Positions 19,204 to 26,845 of a stretch of 64,000 nucleotides of DNA are shown piece after piece (position 1 is the stretch's first letter; each line of letters begins with the position of its first letter). Both the position numbers and the translations under genes were made by a program. Origin of the DNA: Planctomycetota bacterium (GTDB taxonomy: Bacteria > Planctomycetota > Phycisphaerae > UBA1845 > PWPN01). The stretch covers positions 62,001-126,000 of the forward strand of contig JAKPHF010000078.1 in assembly GCA_029550525.1 (NCBI GenBank). Reading direction: 5' to 3'. The notes under the pieces are model-generated. The model saw only the letters and a program-made list of their open reading frames with translations. It was not told where the DNA came from and ran no database searches.

Positions 19204-21672
19204 ATGGTCACATCCGTCACGCTGCACCGCCTCGTCGTTGGCGTGCGCATTGCTTTTGTCACGATCCTGGCGCTGAATCTGCCCGCTCAGGCGGTCGAGT
19301 TGCTCGTCAGCAGCACATCGACGAACCAGGTGCTGCGATATGACGGCAACACCGGCACCCCCATCGACACGGGCGAAGGCGCCGGTGAGGGCGTGTTCAT
19401 CGGAGCAACCGTGCCCGGCGGAGACGGCGGACTCGTCGCGCCTCACGACATGCTGCTCGGCACGGACGGAAACGTCTACGTCGCCAGCCAAGGCACCGAC
19501 AGCGTGAAAGTTTACGACGGCACGAACGGGCACTACCTCGCAGACTTCGTGCCCCCGAACAGCGGCGGTCTTTCGCTGCCTTGGGGCATGGCCTGGGGCC
19601 CCGACGGCAACTTGTATGTCGCCAGCCACGGCTCCGATCAGGTGCTGCGCTATCAGGGGCTCAGCGGCGAATCGCCCGGCGCGTTCATCGACGTCTTCGT
19701 CCCCGCGGGCAGCGGCGGCCTGGCCGGCCCGCGCGGCCTGGTCTTCGGCAACGATCAATGGAGAGGAGACGACGTGCCACCCGGCCCTGCCCAGGACGGC
19801 TACCCCGAACTGTACGTGGCCAGCGCCACCGGACAGGTGCTGCGGTACAACGGCCTGACTGGCGCGTTCGTGGACATATATGCGGAGGCCCCGGCGGGCA
19901 CGACGCCGGTCAGCTTGATCTACCAACAATCCTTCGACCGCAACTCGCCGCGATACAACCGGCTGTCCAGGGGTAATCTGCTCGTCAGCTACGACAACGG
20001 CGTCATTGAGGAATGGTCCGGCGCGCTGGCCATCGACGAAGCGCCTTTCCTCACCGACTTCGGCGCGTTCTTCAACCCGGCAACGGTGCTGGGACAAATG
20101 GCCTGGGGCCCGCGCATCGCGACCGACACCGATCCGCAACAGCGACAGACCCTCTACGTGCCCGATTCAGCTACGGCGAACATCCAGCTGGTCAGCGCCA
20201 ACCGCGATGATCTGGGCATGCTGGTGAATGTCGCGACCACCGTTGCCGGAGCGCTGCCCAACAGCATCCTGTTCAAGTGCGGAAGCAACCCGCCCACACT
20301 CATCCGGCAGGTGCTCAACCCCAACGGCCTACAAGGCACGCTGCACACCGTCACGTTGCAAGGCGACAACCTGGCTGCGATCACGGATGTCGTGCTTCGA
20401 CGCATGCGCGGCAGCGGCAAGCGCCTGGACAACGACGGCACGGCCGTCATCGCCGGCATCAATCGGCGCATGTCGGGCGCCGATCTGCTGGTGGATTTCG
20501 ATCTGACCGGCGCTGAGGCCGGCCGCTACGCCATCGAGCCCACCGATTCCTGCGGCGTGGCCATGGCGTTCCCCGACGTGTTCCTGGTCTATCTGCCCGA
20601 ACTGACCAACGGCAGTTTCGAGGAAGGATACGTCCCCGACCGTGAGGATGCGCCCATCTGCGTGAACCCAGCCGCCAACGGGAACAAGAGCCGGCCGCGC
20701 CACTGGGACGCCATGAAAGGCGGCGACTTCAACCTCGGCTCGGAAGACCAGTTCGAGATCGTCCGTGACGGCCTCATCTGGTATCCCTGCGGAGCCATGC
20801 GCGGCGTGAGCGGCATGCATTACGGTTCGATCCAGAACAACTTCACCAACAACGATTGGCACGGCATGTACCAGACCATCGCCGCGCCGTTCGTGAGCGG
20901 CCAAACCGCGTTCGCGGATTACCACGTGTACGTGGACGCCGACGTCGCGAGCTTCCGCGCCATCAGCACGGCCTCCATCCGGCTGGTGGACGGCGACAAC
21001 TACAGCGGCGTGCTGATCACCGAGACGCACATTCCGAACACACAGAACACCTCGGGCGACGTCCTGGTCCGATCGCCGGAATTCCGAGCCACCGTCCCGC
21101 AAGGCTACGTGTACCAGTCCAACCCACCGCTGCTGACCATCGAGCTGATCTCGCAGTCCGTGCCCGGCGACACCTGCGCCGCCAGTGTCTGCGGCCAGGA
21201 AGTGAGCACCAAGGCGTTTCACGTCGATAACGTTCGCAACACCGAGATCCCCTGTGAGGAGCAAGCGGATACCGACGGTGACGGGCTGGGTGACGGCTGC
21301 GACAACTGCCCGAGCGTCGCCAACGCCAACCAGGCCGATTCGGACTTCGACGGCGTGGGCGATGCTTGCGACAACTGCCCCGACACGTTCAACCCCGACC
21401 AGGCCGACGCCAACAGTGACGGCATCGGCGACGCCTGTGATGGCACCAACGGCGGCGGCGGGAACGGAGGAGGCGGCAACGGTGGCGGCGACGGAGGAGG
21501 AAACGGCGGCCCTGACGGTAACGGCGGTGGTGACGGCAATGGCGACGGCGACGCCACGCCTCCCGGCTGCGCTCCCGGTTGCGGCAGCGGTGTCGCCACC
21601 GCCCTCCCGCTGGGCCTCGCCAGCCTCTTGGGCTACCGCCGGCGATCGCGTCGCGACCGGATCAAGAGGTAA
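19204..21672 (+). CDS. large exported NHL-type propeller protein with TSP3 calcium repeats and C-terminal sorting signal
   Basis: The 822-residue product has a signal peptide (VVGVRIAFVTILALNLPAQA). The N-terminal half has NHL-like repeats such as WGPDGNLYVASHGSDQVLRYQG and repeated LRYNG/LRYDG strands. A middle beta region with a carbohydrate-binding-like appearance follows (NGSFEEGYV, HWDAMKGGDFNLG). Two thrombospondin type 3 calcium repeats are next (DTDGDGLGDGCDNCP, SDFDGVGDACDNCP), then a Gly/Asn/Asp-rich spacer. The end is Cys-containing, followed by a hydrophobic stretch and RRRSRR, resembling tripartite sorting tails such as MYXO-CTERM. GAGGAG upstream supports ATG 19204. The role is unknown; an adhesin or cell-surface protein is plausible. 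Confidence 0.82.
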   Translation: MVTSVTLHRLVVGVRIAFVTILALNLPAQAVELLVSSTSTNQVLRYDGNTGTPIDTGEGAGEGVFIGATVPGGDGGLVAPHDMLLGTDGNVYVASQGTDSVKVYDGTNGHYLADFVPPNSGGLSLPWGMAWGPDGNLYVASHGSDQVLRYQGLSGESPGAFIDVFVPAGSGGLAGPRGLVFGNDQWRGDDVPPGPAQDGYPELYVASATGQVLRYNGLTGAFVDIYAEAPAGTTPVSLIYQQSFDRNSPRYNRLSRGNLLVSYDNGVIEEWSGALAIDEAPFLTDFGAFFNPATVLGQMAWGPRIATDTDPQQRQTLYVPDSATANIQLVSANRDDLGMLVNVATTVAGALPNSILFKCGSNPPTLIRQVLNPNGLQGTLHTVTLQGDNLAAITDVVLRRMRGSGKRLDNDGTAVIAGINRRMSGADLLVDFDLTGAEAGRYAIEPTDSCGVAMAFPDVFLVYLPELTNGSFEEGYVPDREDAPICVNPAANGNKSRPRHWDAMKGGDFNLGSEDQFEIVRDGLIWYPCGAMRGVSGMHYGSIQNNFTNNDWHGMYQTIAAPFVSGQTAFADYHVYVDADVASFRAISTASIRLVDGDNYSGVLITETHIPNTQNTSGDVLVRSPEFRATVPQGYVYQSNPPLLTIELISQSVPGDTCAASVCGQEVSTKAFHVDNVRNTEIPCEEQADTDGDGLGDGCDNCPSVANANQADSDFDGVGDACDNCPDTFNPDQADANSDGIGDACDGTNGGGGNGGGGNGGGDGGGNGGPDGNGGGDGNGDGDATPPGCAPGCGSGVATALPLGLASLLGYRRRSRRDRIKR

Positions 21673-22338
21673 TCACGAACGTCGAAAGAAGCAGGTGGTC
21701 AGTCGTCAGTGGTCAGTCGTCAGTGGTCTGTCGTCCGGCTCACAGCTCACAGCTCATAGCTCAGAGCTTTCAGTTCACCGGGACGGCACTTCCACTTCGA
21801 CTGTCTCTCCAGCCTTGACCGTCATGGCTCGCCGGCTGCGAGGTCTGACCGCGAGCAGCCGGTATGAGGCTGCGATCGCTGCCAGCCATGCCAAGCTCAG
21901 GCACTTCCGCTCATTCATCGAACTGTCCATACTGGGTGCTCCGCTGTGAGCAAGAATTGTCCTTGGGCTCGCGAGCAGACAACGGAACCTGAAACCATCC
22001 CACCACGTTTAGATGCTGCCCGGGGTTCCGCAGTTGCATGGCACGCGAAAATGCTGGCAGAGCGAAGCCTACTGCCCGGTTGGAGGCGGGCGAGACGCCT
22101 GCCCCGAAATGCGCGGGGCGTCCGGCCCGGAATACGCAGACGTCCTGCCGCCCCGACATGCGCAAGAGTCGGCGGCACGGGCCTAGCGCCGCCGCTGGCT
22201 TGGCAAACCGCACCCGGCCGGTTATCGTCCTGTCAGCAGCACAGCCGGCACGGCGTCGCGGCCGACTGGAGTGGATCACACACGTTCGCGCAACAAGCGA
22301 GTTCCGGTACACCCCGGAATTCACGGGAGGATTCATCC
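21673..22338. other. 666-base intergenic region with repeats
   Basis: I see no supportable gene here. The first 100 bases are heptad repeats of families B and A. A copy of the dispersed palindrome GGCGGGCGAGACGCC lies at 22085-22103. The last stretch before 22339 holds only the ribosome site GGGAGG (22325-22330). Frames that run through it into the next gene are Arg/Gly-rich and look like readthrough. Confidence 0.6.
21694..21775. repeat. composite heptad repeat (family B followed by family A)
   Basis: 21694-21735 is a clean run of ggtcagt/cgtcagt heptads. 21738-21775 is a run of gctcaca/gctcata heptads. The two families are joined through ccggctca, a junction similar to other composite copies in the window. 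Confidence 0.85.
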
Positions 22339-23592
22339 ATGGCAAGAGGAAAGAGCAAGTTGACCCGAAGGGATTTCGTCCGCACGGCCGCGGCGGCGAC
22401 GGCGGTCGCCAGCACGCTGCCTCGCTTCACCTGGGGCGCAGCGCCCGACAAGCCGCTCAAAATCGGCCTGATCGGTTGCGGCGGCCGGGGTACCGGTGCC
22501 GCTCACAACGCCATGGCCGCCGATCCCAACGTCAAGGTCGTCGCCCTGGCCGACATCGCCAAGGACCGCCTCGAGGCCTGCCGCAAGGACCTCAAGGACA
22601 AGCGCGGCGTCGATATCGACGAGAAGATGTGCTTCGTGGGCCTGGACGGCTACAAGAAGATCATGGACACCGACGTGGACTATGTCATCCTGGCCACGCC
22701 GCCCTACTATCGCCCCGAGCACTTCACTGCCGCCATCGCCGCCGGCAAGCACGTCTTCGTCGAAAAGCCCGTGGCCGTCGACCCGGTCGGCGCCCGCAAG
22801 ATGTTCGCCGCCGGCGAAGCCGCCCAGAAGAAGAATCTCTGCGTGGTGGCCGGCACGCAGCGCCGCCATCAGAACGGCTACATCGAAACCATCAAGCGGA
22901 TTCGCGACGGCGCCATCGGCGACATCGTGTCCGCCCAGTGCTACTGGAACGGCGGCCAGCTGTGGTACCGCAAGCGCGAGGCGGGCTGGAGCGACATGGA
23001 GTGGATGCATCGCGACTGGGTCAACTGGTGCTGGCTGTCGGGCGATCACATCGTCGAGCAGCACGTGCACAACATCGACATCATCAACTGGGTACTGGGG
23101 ACCCATCCCATCAGCGTGGTGTCGTTCGGCTCTCGTCAGCGTCGCGTCACCGGCGATCAGTACGACAACTTCTCGAGCGACTTCAGCTATCCGGGCCCAC
23201 GGAAGGATACCCCCATTCACGTGCACAGCATGTGCCGGCAGATCAGCGGCTGCAAGAACGACGTCAGCGAACGCGTCGTCGGCCAGACGGGTATTTCCAA
23301 CTGCAACGGCTGGATCAGCACCGTCGGCAAGATCGAGCACCAGGGCAACGATCCCTACGTCCAGGAGCACAAGGATCTCATCGACGCCATCCGGAGCGGC
23401 CGGCCGCTCAATGAGACGCAGGCGGTGACCGAGTCCACGCTCTGCGCCATCATGGCCCGCACCTCGGCCTACACCGGCAAGGAAGTCACCTGGGACGAAA
23501 TCCTCAATTCCGAGATGCAGCTCAGCCCGCCCGACTACGAGCTCACCGAGGAGAACATCCGGGCTCACATCCCCGTCCCCGGCAAGGCGTGA
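22339..23592 (+). CDS. Tat-exported Gfo/Idh/MocA family oxidoreductase
   Basis: Predicted NAD(P)-dependent sugar dehydrogenase or related enzyme. The 417-residue product starts with a twin-arginine signal (KLTRRDFVRTAAAATAVAST), so it is exported folded with its cofactor. The Rossmann motif is IGLIGCGGRGTGAAH, followed by VVALADI and VDYVILATPP. The family EKP motif occurs in GKHVFVEKPVAVD, with QRRHQNGYIE and the substrate region DHIVEQHVHNIDIINWV carrying the conserved His residues. ATG 22339 is set by GGGAGG nine bases upstream. Secreted Gfo/Idh/MocA proteins are abundant in planctomycetes, but the substrate cannot be assigned. Confidence 0.93.
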   Translation: MARGKSKLTRRDFVRTAAAATAVASTLPRFTWGAAPDKPLKIGLIGCGGRGTGAAHNAMAADPNVKVVALADIAKDRLEACRKDLKDKRGVDIDEKMCFVGLDGYKKIMDTDVDYVILATPPYYRPEHFTAAIAAGKHVFVEKPVAVDPVGARKMFAAGEAAQKKNLCVVAGTQRRHQNGYIETIKRIRDGAIGDIVSAQCYWNGGQLWYRKREAGWSDMEWMHRDWVNWCWLSGDHIVEQHVHNIDIINWVLGTHPISVVSFGSRQRRVTGDQYDNFSSDFSYPGPRKDTPIHVHSMCRQISGCKNDVSERVVGQTGISNCNGWISTVGKIEHQGNDPYVQEHKDLIDAIRSGRPLNETQAVTESTLCAIMARTSAYTGKEVTWDEILNSEMQLSPPDYELTEENIRAHIPVPGKA

Positions 23593-23618
23593 TGTGATTG
23601 CCTATCCCCGACAAGCAC

Positions 23619-23660
23619 ACAGGACCGCGATCCAGAGAGGATCGCGGTCCTGTTCTCTTT
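23619..23660. terminator. intrinsic terminator after the oxidoreductase gene
   Basis: A perfect 15-bp stem (23619-23633 with 23639-23653) with loop AGAGA is followed by TCTCTTTCTCTC. It lies between convergent genes. Confidence 0.8.
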
Positions 23661-23696
23661 CTCTCGCTGTCTCTTCGCGCGCGTGTCCACCCTCTT

Positions 23697-23732
23697 CTTC
23701 GCCGCGTCTCCGCGTCGCCGCGTCAATCTTTT
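23697..23732. repeat. GACGCGGN octad repeat (family C)
   Basis: Read on the reverse strand: aaagattgacgcggcgacgc and onward in 8-base steps. It lies just downstream of the reverse-strand gene at 23746-24045, in the orientation seen after flagellar genes. Confidence 0.8.
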
Positions 23733-23745
23733 TCCGGGGAAACCC

Positions 23746-24045
23746 TCACGCGCTCAGATCAATGTGCTGCCCCTCGCCGTCGTCCTCAACGACGGGCGTT
23801 TCGACCGGCTCATCGGGGCTGGAGAATGCTCGGCCTTGGCTGCCTGCCCCCTCCGCATCGGCGTAGATGTCCGAGGATTCCGACGTGATTTCGACCGTGC
23901 TGTCAGCTTGATCGACGGTGCGGGCGTGCAGCGTGTCGGCGCTGGCTCGCTGATTCCGCTCGGCGTCGCGGACGACCGAGACCTGCCGCTGAGCGAGGTT
24001 GCTCTGCAGGACGGAGGCGGTAAAATTGGGCGGAACGGCCGACAT
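23746..24045 (-). CDS. unrecognised 99-residue acidic protein downstream of fliA
   Basis: I do not recognise the family. The product begins MSAVPPNFTASVLQSNLAQRQ, continues with a charged amphipathic stretch (VVRDAERNQRASADTLHART), then a beta-like DSTVEITSESSDIYADAEG and an acidic tail ending DDGEGQHIDLSA. It has no signal peptide or membrane segment. GGGGAG seven bases before ATG 24045 supports this start over the in-frame ATG at 24105. It is transcribed in the same direction as fliA, 149 bases after it, so a flagellar link is possible but unproven. Confidence 0.6.
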   Translation of the reverse strand: MSAVPPNFTASVLQSNLAQRQVSVVRDAERNQRASADTLHARTVDQADSTVEITSESSDIYADAEGAGSQGRAFSSPDEPVETPVVEDDGEGQHIDLSA

Positions 24046-24194
24046 TGCAGAGCTCCCCGAGGCCACGCGGCCCGCTGCAGTCCCCTCCTCTGCATTATCG
24101 GCCACGAGCCCCAGCGTTCTTGACCGGCCGCGAGCAATCGCCGGGTTTGAGCTCTGTCCTCGCGTGCGGAAGACAGCCGTCCGTCGAGCGTTCG

Positions 24195-24971
24195 TTACCG
24201 GTCGTACTGCAGTTGCCCTCGGCGATTCATCATGGCGAACAGGCGGGCGAGAATGCTCGAGTGCATCTGGCTGACCCGGCTCTCCGACAGGTCGAGCGTG
24301 GTCCCGATCTCCTTCATGGTCATCTCTTCGAAGTAGTAGAGAATCAGGATGATCCGCTCGATGCGGGTCAGATGGTTCATGATCACCTGGTGTAAGTCGC
24401 GGCGCTGGAGCTCCTTGACCGGGTCTTCCGTGCGGCGATCCTCCAGGACGTCGATCTCCTCCATTTCACGGCTGGAGTCGTCGTCGTAGAACTTGCGGGA
24501 CAGACTCACCAAGCTCACCGCGTTGGCGTCCTTCATGAGCTTGTCCAGCTCGCTGCGACTGATGGACAGCCGGGCAGCGATCTCATCGTCCGAGGGCAGC
24601 CGGCCGAGCTCGGCCTTGAGCACCTTGGTCACGCCTTCCAGCTTGTGAGCTCGGCTCCGCACGAGGCGAGGCACCCAGTCCATGGTCCGAAGTTCGTCCA
24701 GGATGGCGCCGCGGATGCGGGGCGAGCAATAGGTCTCGAACTTGACGCCCCGGTTCAGATCGAAGGCCTCGATGGCGTCGATCAGCCCGAAGATGCCTGC
24801 CGAGATCAGGTCGTCAACATCCACCTCGCTGGGCAGCTTGGCAGAGATCCGGTCCGCGGTGTACCGGACGATGGGCAGGTAATGCTCCATCAGCTTGTTG
24901 CGCAACGCCCGCTCGTGTGTCGCCTTGTATTCCTTCCAGGTGACTTGAATATCCTGCACCGGATCCGCCAT
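24195..24971 (-). CDS. fliA: flagellar sigma factor FliA (sigma-28)
   Basis: Directs RNA polymerase to late flagellar promoters. The 258-residue product is a complete sigma-70-family group 3 factor. Region 2 runs through HYLPIVRYTADRISAKLP, VDVDDLISAGIFGLIDAIEAFD and GVKFETYCSPRIRGAILDELR. Region 3 contains LGRLPSDDEIAARLSIS, and region 4 contains RIERIILILYYFEEMTMKEIG and LDLSESRVSQMHSSIL. The RG-x-ILDELR and DLSESRVSQMHS blocks are diagnostic of the FliA/WhiG type. AGGAG six to seven bases before ATG 24971 (MADPVQDIQ) sets the start. No anti-sigma factor gene flgM is in the window. Confidence 0.95.
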   Translation of the reverse strand: MADPVQDIQVTWKEYKATHERALRNKLMEHYLPIVRYTADRISAKLPSEVDVDDLISAGIFGLIDAIEAFDLNRGVKFETYCSPRIRGAILDELRTMDWVPRLVRSRAHKLEGVTKVLKAELGRLPSDDEIAARLSISRSELDKLMKDANAVSLVSLSRKFYDDDSSREMEEIDVLEDRRTEDPVKELQRRDLHQVIMNHLTRIERIILILYYFEEMTMKEIGTTLDLSESRVSQMHSSILARLFAMMNRRGQLQYDR

Positions 24972-25042
24972 TCTGCGCTCCTGCACACCTGTTGAACGAC
25001 CCCCCGAAGGGTATTCAAGAGCGTGGTATAAACCCCGTTAGT

Positions 25043-25324
25043 TCAACTGACCATTTTGGGCGCACCTTCATCGCCCGTTTCCTGACTGGAAGGAATCGAA
25101 GCGAGTTCACCATCCGGGAACAGCTCGCGATGCTCCCGCAGCGAGTGCTCATCGATCACGCGGTAGGCGATCCAACCGACCACCAGCCCCAGCGCGAAGA
25201 AGATAAACATCGCCTGGATGGCCCGGATCAGTGTGGTCTCTACCGTGTTGCCCGCCGTGAGTCCGAGAATGATTGCGATTGCAAAGGCCAGAAACCCCAA
25301 TGCTGCTCCCGTCAACCGAACCAT
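25043..25324 (-). CDS. small two-helix membrane protein upstream of fliA
   Basis: A 93-residue protein with two hydrophobic segments (about residues 6-24, ALGFLAFAIAIILGLTAG, and 36-54, IQAMFIFFALGLVVGWIAY). A hydrophilic C-terminal tail follows, rich in Glu and Ser (EHSLREHRELFPDGE). I do not recognise a family. It lies 71 bases upstream of fliA in the same direction, suggesting a shared transcript. The fold and length look real, but its function is unknown. Confidence 0.62.
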   Translation of the reverse strand: MVRLTGAALGFLAFAIAIILGLTAGNTVETTLIRAIQAMFIFFALGLVVGWIAYRVIDEHSLREHRELFPDGELASIPSSQETGDEGAPKMVS

Positions 25325-25734
25325 GGCACTCCCTCATCGCTCGATGCGGCCCCGGTGAGTAACGGCAAATCGGACCGTCCGGTTTAGCTCAAACTGCCCA
25401 TTTCCACGGACCTTCAGGATTATCGGCCGGAAGATCGGGCAGACGGGAGAAACAGAGGGCCTGGATTGGCCGACAGACGCCAATCCGTCACATCTGCAGT
25501 GAAAGCTTCCGGATGGCATGTCCGCCCCGGGATGGGAACAAATCGGATGTGGATCTGCGATTCAACCTTGCGCGAGTCGAGCCGACGGGAGGGTGAGCCG
25601 ACCGCCGGAGTACCTCGAAGTGCTCCATTTCACGCATAAGCTCACGGCTGAATTTTTGCTTGCCAGTTGAATACGTCGCGCTGTAATCTGAGGTCGCATT
25701 CTCCAACTCTTTTCGCACTGGCGGGGAGTCCGAA
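25325..25734. other. divergent intergenic region
   Basis: No gene is supported in these 410 bases between the small membrane protein (reverse) and the LamG-like gene (forward). The only signals seen are a sigma-70-type promoter at 25660-25687 and a GGGGAG ribosome site at 25723-25728, both for the forward gene. Confidence 0.6.
25660..25687 (+). promoter_or_regulatory. candidate sigma-70 promoter for the LamG/GH43 unit
   Basis: TTGCCA at 25660-25665 and TGTAAT at 25682-25687 are separated by 16 bases. The predicted start is near 25694, 40 bases before the ATG at 25735. Confidence 0.5.
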
Positions 25735-26802
25735 ATGAAGCCACACGTTCACCTCCACATCGCAGGTCTCGTCTCGGTCCTCATGCTGGCACTTGGCACC
25801 TTCGCCTATGCCGGTCCGTATCCGCTCGAAGACGCCTACTGGCGATTCGAGGAAGGCCAGGATGGCGCCTTGGTGCCTCAGGGCGAGAACACCGTGCTCG
25901 ACTCCATCAACGAGAATCACCTGCAACGGTGGACCGCTCCGGATGGAGATCCGGATCGATCGGCCCCCATCTACACGTCCGAGGTGCCTGCGTCCATCAT
26001 CCCGCAGACCGGTAAACCCAACACCCTGGCCCTGCGGTTCATGCGTAATCCGGAAGGCGGCGGGGATGACATCTATTGCGACGGTGGCAAGCACATCGGA
26101 CACCCCATCAACGACAAAGGCTTCACATTGGAAGCCTCCTTCAAGGTCACGTTTGTGGGCGGCGGTGCCGACAAGTTCCAGGGCATCGTATGCAAGGAGG
26201 GCGCCATCCAGCTCGGCCTTCCCCGCCTCGTGCTCAAAATTCGCGGCGACGACGGCACGCTGCAGATCGAAATGTTCGACGAAAGCAACACCGTCCGAAG
26301 CATCCGGAGCTTAGACCCGATCCTCCCTAACCAATGGTATCACGCAGCGGTCGTCAATGACGGCTCGACGCTCTCGCTGTATCTCAAGTCGAACGGCAAC
26401 TATGTCCTCCAGGGCACTGCGCCATTGTCTGGTGTACTGTCGACTGGCGCCTCGGGCTGGGTCATCGGACGGGGACAATATTATGACAACCCGGCCGACT
26501 GGACTGACGGCATCATCGACGAGGTCCGCCTGAGCAATCGGCCCCTCAGCCCGGACGAATTCCTCTTCGCCGAGGGCTACGCGCCAGGAGATTTCGATCA
26601 TAACCGCCGAGTCGATATCGAAGACATGCTCATCCTCCTGAACTGCGCGACCGGCCCCGCCATCGCGTACGATCCGGAGTCTCCACCACCGGACTGCCCG
26701 CTGACCGCCGACGACGAGGGCCGCCTGGCAGCCGATCTGGACAAGGATGGCGACATCGATTGCACGGATTTCGCAATGTTCCAGGTGCTCTTGAGTCCGT
26801 GA
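25735..26802 (+). CDS. secreted LamG/concanavalin-like protein with dockerin-like C-terminus
   Basis: The 355-residue product has a signal peptide (LVSVLMLALGTFAYA then GP). A LamG-type jelly-roll domain follows from about residue 30 to 275, with DAYWRFEEGQDGALV, FTLEASFKV, NQWYHAAVVNDGSTLSLYL and DGIIDEVRLSNRPLSPDEF as the typical closing strand. The last 80 residues contain two calcium-loop segments (FDHNRRVDIEDML and LDKDGDIDCTDFAMFQ) that look like a dockerin type I repeat pair. The carbohydrate or glycoprotein ligand is unknown. The GH43 gene begins 43 bases downstream with the same C-terminal module, so the two form a polysaccharide-directed unit. Confidence 0.85.
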   Translation: MKPHVHLHIAGLVSVLMLALGTFAYAGPYPLEDAYWRFEEGQDGALVPQGENTVLDSINENHLQRWTAPDGDPDRSAPIYTSEVPASIIPQTGKPNTLALRFMRNPEGGGDDIYCDGGKHIGHPINDKGFTLEASFKVTFVGGGADKFQGIVCKEGAIQLGLPRLVLKIRGDDGTLQIEMFDESNTVRSIRSLDPILPNQWYHAAVVNDGSTLSLYLKSNGNYVLQGTAPLSGVLSTGASGWVIGRGQYYDNPADWTDGIIDEVRLSNRPLSPDEFLFAEGYAPGDFDHNRRVDIEDMLILLNCATGPAIAYDPESPPPDCPLTADDEGRLAADLDKDGDIDCTDFAMFQVLLSP

Positions 26803-26845
26803 CGCCGGGAAAGCCTGACAGCTGACGTGAAGAGGGGGGAACCCC

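Noticed and set aside
21694..21775. CRISPR array
   Set aside because: The period is 7 bases with no spacers, and there are no cas genes in the window.
21946..22338. 131-residue N-terminal extension of the Gfo/Idh/MocA protein
   Set aside because: It reads Arg/Pro-rich low-quality sequence, contains a dispersed palindrome, and would bury the Tat signal. A ribosome site lies just before 22339.
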